This document shows positions 1-7,523 of a DNA stretch of 64,000 nt, piece after piece (positions within the stretch are counted from its first letter, which is position 1; the number at the start of each line of letters is the position of its first letter). The position numbers were made by a program, and so were the translations under genes. The DNA comes from Anaerococcus pacaensis 9403502 (lineage in GTDB: Bacteria > Bacillota > Clostridia > Tissierellales > Peptoniphilaceae), in contig HG326663.1 of NCBI GenBank assembly GCA_000308255.3, positions 261,876-325,875 of the forward strand, read 5' to 3'. Below the pieces are notes generated by a model. The model made no database searches. It saw only the letters and a program-made list of their open reading frames with translations, and was not told the DNA's origin.

Positions 1-171
1 CTTAGAATTTTGTATATTCATAAATTGGATGCCATTTCTATCATCCGCAAAGCCGTGGAAATAAATCACTGTTGGGTATTTATAATTTTCATTGAAATTA
101 TCGGGTGTATTTAGGACACCTCTTAAGCTTATTCCGTTGTCTTTATTTATTTCTTTATATATAAATTGCAC
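1..171 (-). CDS. Alpha/beta-hydrolase (esterase-like), N-terminal part only
   Basis: This is the first 57 codons of a minus-strand gene that runs off the left edge of the window. The start is a GTG at 169-171, preceded by a GGAAGG ribosome-binding site eight bases upstream. The translation contains a VIYFHGFADDRNG segment around residues 36-48. It matches the strand-turn and oxyanion-hole region (HGF/HGxxD) of alpha/beta-hydrolases such as prolyl-oligopeptidase-like or feruloyl-esterase-like enzymes. The catalytic Ser, Asp and His lie outside the window, so the substrate cannot be named. The gene diverges from the threonine aldolase gene at 229. Confidence 0.7.
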   Translation of the reverse strand, partial: MQFIYKEINKDNGISLRGVLNTPDNFNENYKYPTVIYFHGFADDRNGIQFMNIQNSK

Positions 172-191
172 AATCTTACCCTTCCTTTTGA

Positions 192-227
192 TATAATATA
201 CCCATAGATAGACTAATGAGGGGGATA
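192..227 (+). promoter_or_regulatory. -10 box and RBS of the threonine aldolase gene
   Basis: A perfect TATAAT lies at 192-197. A strong GAGGGGG ribosome-binding site ends about six bases before the ATG at 229. No convincing -35 box is seen at the normal spacing. Confidence 0.5.
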
Positions 228-228
228 T

Positions 229-1242
229 ATGTATTTTTTTGTAAATGACTACAATGATATAGGAACTGATGAGATACTTGATGCACTTGTGGCAGCTAAA
301 GATGAATACAATGTGGGCTATGGCTTTGATAATCACTCAAATCGCGCCCGTACTTTGATTAAAAAAGCTTTGACTAATGACAATGTGGATATACATTTTG
401 TACCAGGCGGGACTCCAGCAAATGTCTTAGGCCTAGCTTGTGGCATGCGCCAAGAAAACTCAGTACTAGCACCAATATCTGGCCACATCGAAGGCCACGA
501 GGCTGGTTCTATTGAGGCAACTGGGATCAAAATCGAAACTATACTTGCACCAAATGGTAAACTAAGTAGAGCACTATTAGAAGAAAAAATAAGCCAGTTC
601 GGCCCAGAATATACTACAGTCCCAAAGAAAGTCTATATTTCAAATACAACTGAGCTTGGGGAAGTGTATACGAAAAAAGAACTCGAAGATATATATGATT
701 TTTGCAAGTCCAATGATATGTACTTATTTATAGACGGCGCCCGCCTTGCCCATGCCCTGGCTAGTGAAAAAGCTGATTACGACCTAACTGACATTTGTAA
801 TCTCTGTGATATTTTCTATCTAGGCGGAACAAAAAATGGGTTAATGCTTGGAGAAGCAATCGTAATAGTAAATGAGGATCTAAAGAAAAACTTTATCAAC
901 CTACAAAAACAAAAGGGCTACATCCTAGCCAAATCATTCGCCCTAGGCATAATGTTTGAAACTTTATTTAAAGATAGTGATTCCTACACCAAAGGTGCCC
1001 GCCATGCCTATGAAATGGCCAAAAAATTAGCAGAAGGCTTTGAGGCTAAGGGTTATGAGCTTGCTTATCCATTTGAATCCAACCAAGTCTTTGTGAAAAT
1101 CGATGATGAAACGCTTACTAAATGGGAAAATCTTGCTGCTTTTGAAATAAGCGGTAGAGATAACGATATGAACATCGTGCGATTTGTTACTACATATAGG
1201 ACAAGTACATCTGATATCGATGGATTCTTAGCTGCAATATAA
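229..1242 (+). CDS. Low-specificity threonine aldolase family, PLP-dependent
   Basis: This is a fold-type I PLP enzyme of the beta-eliminating lyase/threonine aldolase family, 337 residues, the usual length. Family members split L-threonine or L-allo-threonine to glycine and acetaldehyde in the cytoplasm. Visible landmarks are the PGGTPAN segment near residue 59 (cofactor phosphate region), FIDGARLAHAL with Asp169 (pyridine-nitrogen contact), and YLGGTKNG with Lys202 as the expected Schiff-base lysine. It is a single-gene unit with its own promoter, closed by a strong terminator. Family assignment is secure. The exact substrate is not, because other aldolase-fold lyases look alike at this level. 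Confidence 0.88.
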   Translation: MYFFVNDYNDIGTDEILDALVAAKDEYNVGYGFDNHSNRARTLIKKALTNDNVDIHFVPGGTPANVLGLACGMRQENSVLAPISGHIEGHEAGSIEATGIKIETILAPNGKLSRALLEEKISQFGPEYTTVPKKVYISNTTELGEVYTKKELEDIYDFCKSNDMYLFIDGARLAHALASEKADYDLTDICNLCDIFYLGGTKNGLMLGEAIVIVNEDLKKNFINLQKQKGYILAKSFALGIMFETLFKDSDSYTKGARHAYEMAKKLAEGFEAKGYELAYPFESNQVFVKIDDETLTKWENLAAFEISGRDNDMNIVRFVTTYRTSTSDIDGFLAAI

Positions 1243-1270
1243 AAGCAGCCACTCAAAAGTGGCTGCTAAT
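1243..1270. terminator. Bidirectional intrinsic terminator
   Basis: Stem AGCAGCCAC at 1244-1252 pairs perfectly with GTGGCTGCT at 1259-1267 around a six-base loop, flanked by A- and T-rich tails. It separates two converging genes. Confidence 0.85.
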
Positions 1271-1924
1271 TTATTTTACTTCTTTAAGTACATCATCGTA
1301 TTCAGCTAGGGCATTTTTGGCTTGTTTTTGAAGATTTTTAGCATCTTTTAATAATTTATCCAACTTAGCTCTAACTTTTACAATAGTTTGTGGTGTATTT
1401 TCTATTAAGAATGTGGCTGAGCCAATAACAGTTTCATTTTCTGATATAGCCTTAGCCATAGCATTTCTGGAGTTCTTTAATTCTTCTATATCATGGTATC
1501 CGGTAGATATATAAGTGTATTTTTTATTTACAAATACAGTTTTTCCACCTGTTTTTACTAGCTCTTTATTTGCTACCAACTCATCAATTCTCTCTGCTAA
1601 ATTGGTATATTGCTCGATAAATTCGGTGTCCTTATTTAACTGCTTAGTTAAGCCATCAGCGCCCAGTTCGGCTACAGTTTTCTTATTTTCTATAAAAGAC
1701 TTGTAAGCTTTTTGGTGTTTTATAAACTCTTTTTCTATTTCCGCTAATTCTGATTTTAAACTAGCTGGAAAACTTGGGTCTTCTTTGAAGTCTTTGATAT
1801 AGAGCTCTATCTGTTTTGGGTCCGTGTCATCTACAGTTTGGCCAATATTTGATGCATGGCTTGTAGTGATAGTAGCCATGCTAGTTGCAAGGGTAAAAGC
1901 TAAAACAAATGTAAATTTTTTCAT
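1271..1924 (-). CDS. Secreted protein with C-terminal PxTV helical module
   Basis: A 217-residue exported protein of unknown function. An N-terminal signal peptide (MKK, hydrophobic core, ASHA-type cleavage near residue 25) is followed by a charged, largely helical stretch. Next comes a short beta-like segment with YTYISTGYHDIEELK, then the shared C-terminal module with the core FLIENTPQTIVKVRAKLDKL. The same arrangement (aromatic strand, ELK, module) is found in the genes at 59459, 60296 and 60709, although this copy lies about 58 kb away. There is no sortase signal or lipobox, so retention at the surface, if any, must be non-covalent. No function is assigned. Confidence 0.8.
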   Translation of the reverse strand: MKKFTFVLAFTLATSMATITTSHASNIGQTVDDTDPKQIELYIKDFKEDPSFPASLKSELAEIEKEFIKHQKAYKSFIENKKTVAELGADGLTKQLNKDTEFIEQYTNLAERIDELVANKELVKTGGKTVFVNKKYTYISTGYHDIEELKNSRNAMAKAISENETVIGSATFLIENTPQTIVKVRAKLDKLLKDAKNLQKQAKNALAEYDDVLKEVK

Positions 1925-1981
1925 GATGAACTCCTTTTTTAGAAATTAGTCAATTACTTCTTCAGCTGAATCTTTCGCTCT

Positions 1982-2395
1982 TTATACTAAATCGCTATCC
2001 TCTACCTTATCTTCTGTCTTGTTAGCAAGGTCTTTGCCTATATCTACTGCATCTTTAGCTACTTCTCTTGTCTTATCAGCAGCATCTTCTGCTAATTCTT
2101 TACCTGATTCAAGGGCCTTTTGAGTACCATCCGCGATAGCCTCACGGTTTTTGTAAACTAAGTAAGCTCCGCCTGCTACTGCAGCTGCAGTAAGTATAGT
2201 TTTTCTTCTTTGTGCACGTTCGTATTCTTCTCTGTGCAGTATCATATCGATGTCAAAGTCATCGAAATATTCTGATGGGCTAAAGCTTGATACTTTATAA
2301 GCTGTACTTGCAAGAGATACGATATCGCCTACATCTAATAGGCCAAGTTTGTTGTTTAGTTTTAATAAATTTTTTGCTAATGTTAGTTTGCTCAT
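1982..2395 (-). CDS. Small helical protein with one transmembrane segment
   Basis: A 137-residue protein not recognised as a named family. The first 65 residues are polar and helical. A hydrophobic stretch (TAAAVAGGAYLVYK) around residues 68-81 could cross the membrane. The rest is a repetitive amphipathic helix rich in Ala, Lys, Asp and Glu (ADKTREVAKDAVDIGKDLA), resembling YtxH- or LEA-like stress proteins. No signal peptide is present. It lies just upstream of the secreted protein at 1271 on the same strand, with about 57 bases between them. A membrane-associated stress or envelope role is possible, but this is inference. Confidence 0.65.
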   Translation of the reverse strand: MSKLTLAKNLLKLNNKLGLLDVGDIVSLASTAYKVSSFSPSEYFDDFDIDMILHREEYERAQRRKTILTAAAVAGGAYLVYKNREAIADGTQKALESGKELAEDAADKTREVAKDAVDIGKDLANKTEDKVEDSDLV

Positions 2396-2433
2396 AATAT
2401 TCTCCTTTAATTTCTTTGTTTATTTATACCCCA

Positions 2434-2664
2434 TTAGTGGTAGTATGGGTCAAATTCTTCCTCTTCTTCTAGTGGACAATCATAACAGTCTGATTTATCA
2501 GGATTGTAGATAAAACTATTGTTACGTTCAGTATTTTCTCTATCAGCCTTGTTGGTGATTAGAGTTTCGCCATAAAATATTTTCTGCCCACTATATTGAT
2601 CTGGCTCCATGTGGCATGATGATAAGCTAATTACCAAGATGCCAGCAATTAAAATCTTCTTCAT
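2434..2664 (-). CDS. Small putative lipoprotein
   Basis: A 76-residue lipoprotein. The chosen start is the ATG giving MKKILIAG, with a GGTGG ribosome-binding site five bases upstream. A GTG three codons earlier abuts the stop codon of the preceding gene and is less likely. The signal peptide ends in the lipobox LSSC, so the mature protein should be anchored by a lipidated Cys. The mature part is short and acidic, with a CYDC pair and a run of five Glu near the C-terminus. It directly follows the GyrI-like gene and is probably co-transcribed with it. Function unknown. Confidence 0.65.
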   Translation of the reverse strand: MKKILIAGILVISLSSCHMEPDQYSGQKIFYGETLITNKADRENTERNNSFIYNPDKSDCYDCPLEEEEEFDPYYH

Positions 2665-2673
2665 ATCATCCAC

Positions 2674-3138
2674 CTAGTCTTCCGCGTGTGGGTTGATTTT
2701 TAGGCAGATGTAAAGCTCAACATTGCCTATTTCATTGTCGGACTCATTATATTGATAAAACTCCACATCCGGTCCTAAGCCATGGAAGTATTTCTTGTTT
2801 GGAAAAAACTTCTCGTAGGTATAATCATAAGCTTCATCTAGGCTTTTGTCATCTAAGTCTATCTCAAGATACAAAGACTCAGCCACTTCACGAACTTCAA
2901 ATCCCAAGTCATCAATAATTTCCTGATCAGATAGCTCAAAACCTAGAAAATAGTTGTACTGAGCTTCGAGAGCATTGTATTCCATCAGCCCAAAGAAAGC
3001 CCCAAAGTCCTCTAGACCGCGATCCTTGTAATTATCAAAGAATTCATTTCGAACCGCTTCTGCTTCTGCCCTTTCATTTAAAGTGTAAGCTAAACCAGCT
3101 ATTTTAAATCCTGGTTTTTTGTCAATATTCGTATTCAT
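2674..3138 (-). CDS. GyrI-like / effector-binding-domain protein
   Basis: A 154-residue cytoplasmic protein. The ATG at 3138 (MNTNIDKK) is preferred because GAGG lies about seven bases upstream. The upstream GTG sits too close to the AAGGGGGA motif. The C-terminal part (HGLGPDVEFYQYNE, then VELYICLKIN) has the strand pattern of GyrI-like small-molecule-binding domains, which occur alone or attached to AraC/MerR regulators. No DNA-binding domain is present here. A role as a free ligand-binding or inhibitory protein is likely but unproven. It heads a two-gene unit with the lipoprotein at 2434. Confidence 0.55.
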   Translation of the reverse strand: MNTNIDKKPGFKIAGLAYTLNERAEAEAVRNEFFDNYKDRGLEDFGAFFGLMEYNALEAQYNYFLGFELSDQEIIDDLGFEVREVAESLYLEIDLDDKSLDEAYDYTYEKFFPNKKYFHGLGPDVEFYQYNESDNEIGNVELYICLKINPHAED

Positions 3139-3213
3139 TCTATCCCTCACTTCCCCCTTATATCATTAGATATACCCAAAAGTTAGCAATCTAAAATCCC
3201 AAATATCTTTGAT

Positions 3214-3265
3214 TTGAAATTAACAATGTACGTTGTATAATCATAGCAAATAGTTTATTAAGGAG
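3214..3265 (+). promoter_or_regulatory. SigmaA-type promoter and RBS of the FMN-domain lipoprotein
   Basis: TTGAAA at 3214-3219 and a perfect TATAAT at 3236-3241 are separated by 16 bases. An AAGGAG ribosome-binding site lies just before the ATG at 3272. Confidence 0.65.
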
Positions 3266-3271
3266 AAATAT

Positions 3272-4477
3272 ATGAAAAAAAGAGGAAACGCCCTGGCACT
3301 AGCTACAATTTTACTATTTGCAGCATGCGGTAACCAAGCAAATACTTCACCAGCTACTAACGAAGTAGCACAAACTGAAACTACAGAACCAGCGGCTACT
3401 GAAGAAGTAGTAGAAGAAACACCAGAAGCTGAAGATGCTCCTGAAACCGAAGTAGAAGAAGACGCAGAAGAAACTCCAGCAGAAGAAGAAGCTACAGAAG
3501 AAAAAAATGAAGAAGACAAAGAAGCTACTTCTCCAGAAGAAGTGACAGATGCAAATATCGTCATCCACAGAGCCTATCCTGCAGAAGCTGATACTAGATC
3601 TTTTGCAAATATTGTAGTTGCAACAAGCGGAGATAAAATCGTAGCAGCCCTAATCGATGAATACCAATTCTTTGACGCTGATTCTAACTACAAGCCTGTG
3701 CCAAACTCAGATGGCGCCTTTGGTGAAGGCACAGTAGAAGGTAAGGTATTGGGTTCAAAAGTCGATAACAACGAAGCTTACTCAGCTGATATGAAAGCAG
3801 CTGGTGGTGAGATTACACTACTTGATAACTACAATGCTGTTACAGACTTTGCAACTGGCAAAACAATAGCTGAATTGGAAGAATTCTTATCCTCAACACC
3901 TGGTGATGAAATGCTTGATGCCATAAGTGGTGCTACATTCCATTCTTCACCAAGCTTATTACAAATGATTGTAGATACAGCTAAAGATAATACTTTTTTA
4001 AGCTATGGGAATGCTACAAACCCAGATGATGTTAAGCTAAGATACGCTCTCGGCGCTCCTCACGGAGACAAGAGCTTTGGCAATGCAGTAGTAGTGGTAG
4101 AAGGCGATATTATCATCGCTGCAAGTATTGATGAATACCAATACCTAGAAGGCGGCAAAGGCGTACCAAGCTCAGACAAAGGCTTTGGTGAATCCTATGC
4201 TGATAGCAAAGTGGTACTAGGATCAAAACTTCAAAATGATGATATGTATTCAAAACTAATGGCAGATATAGCTGGTTCTGAAGTTAGCATTGCTGATAAC
4301 TTTAGAGCTATCGAAAACTTTGTCGCTGGCAAAACCATCGATGAAGTAAAAGAAGTAATCGCAAGTGCAAATCCAGGTGAAGCAATCGATGCAGTCTCAG
4401 GAGCAACACTTGTAGATACAGCGGGCTACCTACAATTAATTGTAGATGCAGCAGAAAATAATATAAGAGTTCAGTAA
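3272..4477 (+). CDS. Lipoprotein with two FMN-binding-like domains
   Basis: A 401-residue lipoprotein with lipobox LFAAC (Cys19). A Glu/Thr/Ala-rich acidic linker spans about residues 30-92. Two homologous domains follow, about residues 94-240 and 255-400. Each ends in the motif typical of FMN_bind domains: DAISGAT (SGAT 219-222) and DAVSGAT (SGAT 376-379). In that family the Thr of S/T-GAT is the covalent FMN attachment site modified by ApbE. Both domains also share a DEYQ(F/Y) strand and a GKTI(A/D)E helix, which indicates an internal duplication. It has its own promoter and terminator. An extracytoplasmic electron-carrier role is inferred. Actual flavinylation is not shown, and no apbE is in the window. 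Confidence 0.7.
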   Translation: MKKRGNALALATILLFAACGNQANTSPATNEVAQTETTEPAATEEVVEETPEAEDAPETEVEEDAEETPAEEEATEEKNEEDKEATSPEEVTDANIVIHRAYPAEADTRSFANIVVATSGDKIVAALIDEYQFFDADSNYKPVPNSDGAFGEGTVEGKVLGSKVDNNEAYSADMKAAGGEITLLDNYNAVTDFATGKTIAELEEFLSSTPGDEMLDAISGATFHSSPSLLQMIVDTAKDNTFLSYGNATNPDDVKLRYALGAPHGDKSFGNAVVVVEGDIIIAASIDEYQYLEGGKGVPSSDKGFGESYADSKVVLGSKLQNDDMYSKLMADIAGSEVSIADNFRAIENFVAGKTIDEVKEVIASANPGEAIDAVSGATLVDTAGYLQLIVDAAENNIRVQ

Positions 4478-4480
4478 TCA

Positions 4481-4516
4481 AAAAACAGCAGTAGCTATAA
4501 GCTATTGCTGTTTTTA
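4481..4516. terminator. Bidirectional intrinsic terminator
   Basis: AAAAACAGCAGTAGCT pairs with AGCTATTGCTGTTTTT with one mismatch. Runs of A and T on the two sides let it serve both converging genes. Confidence 0.85.
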
Positions 4517-4834
4517 AATTATCGTAAATCTCAGTAAGATTATTAGCATCACAATCATAAGTAGGATTCCTATGATGGTGAATGCATCTATTCTCTTTTT
4601 TAGGGCTAGTATTACAAGCGATATAGAAAGTAGGAACATAAATAAGTATAGCTGCAAGAATATATCGCCGCTAGCTGTGTATATGAAATAGGCCGCAGAT
4701 CCAATCCCTAGGATAAAAAATACTAGGCCAAGTCTGAGGCTTGATTTTTTCCTATCTAGGATAAAGACCAAGAAAAATATTATAGCCACATTCATTATAG
4801 CCGGCCATATCATATTTCTTAATAATAAGTCCAT
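4514..4834 (-). CDS. Small integral membrane protein
   Basis: A 106-residue, very hydrophobic protein with about four predicted membrane segments (near residues 8-27, 34-52, 58-78 and 87-104) joined by short basic loops such as DRKKSS and KKRID. It is the last gene of the polysaccharide operon that starts at 8672, and a GGAG ribosome-binding site precedes the ATG. It has no recognisable catalytic motif. Its position suggests a helper role in envelope polymer export or assembly, but it is far too short to be a flippase or polymerase. Confidence 0.6.
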   Translation of the reverse strand: MDLLLRNMIWPAIMNVAIIFFLVFILDRKKSSLRLGLVFFILGIGSAAYFIYTASGDIFLQLYLFMFLLSISLVILALKKRIDAFTIIGILLMIVMLIILLRFTII

Positions 4835-4852
4835 ACTATCTCCTATTATATA

Positions 4853-5284
4853 CTATCTAGCTTGTAGCAAGTCTGATCTGATATATCCAGTCACCCCATC
4901 GATATTTACCCTAGACCAATTGTCAGAATCACCAAGCTTTACTATATCCTCACCTGGATTTGCTTGGCCGATGATTTCGCTATTTTCACTAGGGGCCATG
5001 CGTATATTTACTACCCCACCTACAGTATAGATGATTCCCTCATTAGGATCTTCTAGCATCTCATCAGTCACTTCTGGGATTTCTTCATCATCTACTTCGG
5101 CTATTTCTTCCTCGGTAGTTTGCTCTTCTTCTGTCTCAGTAGTTTCTGCTGGTTCTAATAAGTCCTTATCAGTCACTTCTGCCACAGCGCTATCATTGTG
5201 GCGGACAGATACGTACTTATCTTCTGTACAAGCTGTAAGAGTCAGTACACAGGTAACTAGGGCTATCATTTTAAACTTATTCAT
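4853..5284 (-). CDS. SH3b-domain lipoprotein
   Basis: A 143-residue lipoprotein. The second of two adjacent ATGs is chosen (MNKFKMIALV), placing the GGAGG five bases upstream; the gene overlaps the stop of the CpsD-like gene. Lipobox LTAC is followed by an acidic Glu/Thr/Asp linker. A C-terminal bacterial SH3 domain follows: GVVNIRMAPSENSEIIGQ, then GDSDNWSRV and GVTGYIRSDLL, the standard pattern for peptidoglycan-binding SH3b modules. It probably sits on the outer face of the membrane and touches the wall. Its place in the operon suggests it may hold the secreted polymer or its assembly machinery near the wall. Confidence 0.8.
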   Translation of the reverse strand: MNKFKMIALVTCVLTLTACTEDKYVSVRHNDSAVAEVTDKDLLEPAETTETEEEQTTEEEIAEVDDEEIPEVTDEMLEDPNEGIIYTVGGVVNIRMAPSENSEIIGQANPGEDIVKLGDSDNWSRVNIDGVTGYIRSDLLQAR

Positions 5285-5942
5285 CATTTCCTCCAAACAA
5301 ATCATCCAGCTCATCTTCGCTGTAATCATAACCAGCTATGATAAGACCAAGTATGTTTGCATTCACTTTTTCTAATTGGCTTAGGCTATCGCGAGTTTTT
5401 GTGCTAGATGCATTTTGAGATGTGGTAAATACTACTACTCCATCTGCATTAGCTGCAAACATATTGGCCTCAGCTATGTCATAATTTGGTGTTAGATCTA
5501 TAAAGACATAGTCGTAGCTTTCGCTGATATCAGCAAAGAAATCGCGGATTACAGCAGGCTCTAAGAACTTATCTGCATAGGCTGCTACATCTCCAGTATG
5601 CATGATGTCTAGGGTCTTATATTTTTGGTCGCTGATTAGGACTTCGTCGATATCATAATCTCCAAGTATCACATCTACAAATCCAGTATCAGAAGAATTG
5701 CCAAGGACATCGGCAAGCTCTGAGTATCTTAAGTTTGCATCTATGATTAGGACCTTGTCCCCATCTTCTGCTAGGTGGTGGGCCATGTTAACTACACTTG
5801 CAGTCTTGTTTGTATTATCATCAGCTGCTGTAAAAGCAATAGTATTAGAGCCAGTGCCTAGTTTTTGGACAAGTTTATCTTCTAGGTTGTAGAAGGCTTG
5901 TAGTAATATTTCCCTATTTTCGTCAGTCTTTTTTCTAAACAT
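5277..5942 (-). CDS. CpsD/CapB-like protein with a degenerate Walker A motif
   Basis: A 221-residue protein of the BY-kinase/MinD-like ATPase fold, which partners Wzz-type polysaccharide co-polymerases. The Walker A' strand VLIIDANLR (about residues 64-72) and the Walker B strand YVFIDLTP are both recognisable. The P-loop is not intact: at the canonical site the sequence reads ADDNTNKTA (40-48). Lys46 and Thr47 remain, but the two P-loop glycines are replaced by Asn. The C-terminus has only isolated Tyr residues rather than a Tyr cluster. It overlaps the Wzz-like gene upstream by a few bases, so the two are translationally coupled. It may be a pseudokinase regulator rather than an active tyrosine kinase. 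Confidence 0.75.
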   Translation of the reverse strand: MFRKKTDENREILLQAFYNLEDKLVQKLGTGSNTIAFTAADDNTNKTASVVNMAHHLAEDGDKVLIIDANLRYSELADVLGNSSDTGFVDVILGDYDIDEVLISDQKYKTLDIMHTGDVAAYADKFLEPAVIRDFFADISESYDYVFIDLTPNYDIAEANMFAANADGVVVFTTSQNASSTKTRDSLSQLEKVNANILGLIIAGYDYSEDELDDLFGGNDE

Positions 5943-6741
5943 CGATTTCTCCTTCTGGGTAGTGTGGTAGTCTACCTAGGACTTCGTATTTATTAGTGCG
6001 AGCCTCTTCGATTTCATCTTTGTATATGACTCTGGTTTGGCCGCTATCTTCACTATCTGACCCGTAAGTAGTCACTTCTTTGACTTCTTTTTCCTTAACT
6101 GGAGTAGCTACTGTTTTTGTCTTTTTTGGCTTAGTTGTTACTTCACGTACTTCCTTTACAGGGCCAGTTGTATTTGCCAGATATACTTTTTCGATTTTCT
6201 TATTGTGTGAATTGATACCTAGCATCTTTACTAGCATCCATAGGATAGCAAAGCCGAGCCCTGATATGACTGCGTATTTCAATGTATTATCTAGGATACT
6301 TGCAGATCCGTATGAATATTCCATAATATCTGCGCCAGAGTTGTAGATGTTATTGATTACACGTACGCAATAGTCTGCGTATTGGTCAGCTAAGTCTTCT
6401 GCACGGAGCTTGTTGGTATCAGTTACTATGATATCAATTATAGCTGTATTTGGGATTGGTCTAATCTCAAGTTTTGAGTCAAATTTGCCCACATTCCAAT
6501 CTATTTGTAGGGTTTCTAGTGTTCTTTGTTTGATCTTTGGGCTGTTGATTGTAGCCGCATAAGTGCTTGCAGAATGACTTTGATCTTCTACTTGCTCGAT
6601 ATTTGTTGTAATCACTTTAGCTTGAGCTTGGTATTCCTTGTAGCCTCCAAAGTTTAGGCCAAAATATACTATCATGCCGGCTATGATTCCTGCTATTATA
6701 GCAGACGGTATAGCCGAAAATAGGCTTCTTTTATTTTCCAT
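5935..6741 (-). CDS. Wzz/CapA-like polysaccharide co-polymerase
   Basis: A 268-residue membrane protein. The ATG giving MENKRSLF follows a GGAGGAG site; the longer reading would use a TTG. It has a membrane segment near residues 11-32, an extracytoplasmic domain, and a second membrane segment near residues 155-180. A basic cytoplasmic tail with KPKKTKTVATPVKEKEVKE follows. This two-TM hairpin topology is that of chain-length determinants in capsule and exopolysaccharide systems, which activate CpsD-type kinases. Overlaps on both sides (glycosyltransferase upstream, CpsD-like gene downstream) indicate one operon. The low-complexity tail is longer than usual. Confidence 0.75.
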   Translation of the reverse strand: MENKRSLFSAIPSAIIAGIIAGMIVYFGLNFGGYKEYQAQAKVITTNIEQVEDQSHSASTYAATINSPKIKQRTLETLQIDWNVGKFDSKLEIRPIPNTAIIDIIVTDTNKLRAEDLADQYADYCVRVINNIYNSGADIMEYSYGSASILDNTLKYAVISGLGFAILWMLVKMLGINSHNKKIEKVYLANTTGPVKEVREVTTKPKKTKTVATPVKEKEVKEVTTYGSDSEDSGQTRVIYKDEIEEARTNKYEVLGRLPHYPEGEIDV

Positions 6742-7522
6742 TTTCTCCTCCAAGTTCTCGTGCTCCCTTTAGCATCAGCTCTTTGGCACGGTTTTTTCCT
6801 ACTTCTTTTGTAACTTCCGCGTGTTTTAATAAATATTGGTTTATATAAAGCTTATAAGTTTTGGGAAAGAGGGCTTTTGATAATTTGCCCTTATCGTAGA
6901 AAAATTTCTCATCAAAACCAGTAAACCATGTCGAATTATCATTGTAGATGCGAGCTATAAGCTTAGTGCTACTTCTGACATTTAGCCCTGCCTTAAAGAC
7001 ATCCCTTAGAAATATCGAATCTTCCCCGTGGCCTATGGCTGACCCTGTCCCAAAATATGTAGGAACGGTGATGTTGTGTAGGTCGATTGATTTTTTCCTA
7101 AATACAAAGTGTACTGATCCGTAGCGCATCGAATTGTGTAGGCTAAGTTTCTTATCTTCCTTGACCTTCACTATCTCTTTGCCATCTTGATATATTATAG
7201 TTTTAAATATGAAAAAGTCTACATCAGGGTATTGTTCAAACTCTGACCTAATTGCATCAGCGTAGCCACCTTCGAAGACCTCATCATCATCTGCAAAGAC
7301 AATGATATCAGCAGTAGAATTTAAAAGCCCCATGGACCTAGACCTACCCACACCCCTGGTGTCGGTATGAAACATCCTTACCTTAAATGTACTCGTATCT
7401 AGCTCTTCATAAGAATTGTGGTCAGTTTGATTGATTATAATGGCATCAGTTTCTAGATTAAAGCGCTTGTAGCAGTCAATTGACTCTTCATGCATAGTTG
7501 AAATTATAACTTCTATTCTCAT
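6731..7522 (-). CDS. GT2-family glycosyltransferase (soluble)
   Basis: A 263-residue glycosyltransferase of the GT-A fold. The start is the ATG of MRIEVIISTMHE, which has AGGAG directly upstream and abuts the stop of the preceding gene; a 20-residue N-terminal extension in the longer frame is not supported. VIISTMHE is the first strand. RGVGRSRSMG and the metal-binding DXD-type motif FADDDEVFEGGY follow. No membrane segment is seen, so it should act at the cytoplasmic face. Donor and acceptor sugars cannot be predicted. It is the second gene of the polysaccharide operon. Confidence 0.78.
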   Translation of the reverse strand: MRIEVIISTMHEESIDCYKRFNLETDAIIINQTDHNSYEELDTSTFKVRMFHTDTRGVGRSRSMGLLNSTADIIVFADDDEVFEGGYADAIRSEFEQYPDVDFFIFKTIIYQDGKEIVKVKEDKKLSLHNSMRYGSVHFVFRKKSIDLHNITVPTYFGTGSAIGHGEDSIFLRDVFKAGLNVRSSTKLIARIYNDNSTWFTGFDEKFFYDKGKLSKALFPKTYKLYINQYLLKHAEVTKEVGKNRAKELMLKGARELGGENGK

Positions 7523-7523
7523 C

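Noticed and set aside
3241..3568. Ser- or Phe-rich minus-strand frames over the FMN lipoprotein
   Set aside because: Both are shadows of the Glu/Thr-rich linker of the real gene.
5031..5375. 114-residue Ser-rich plus-strand frame
   Set aside because: Antisense of the acidic linker of the SH3 lipoprotein and of the 3' end of the CpsD-like gene.
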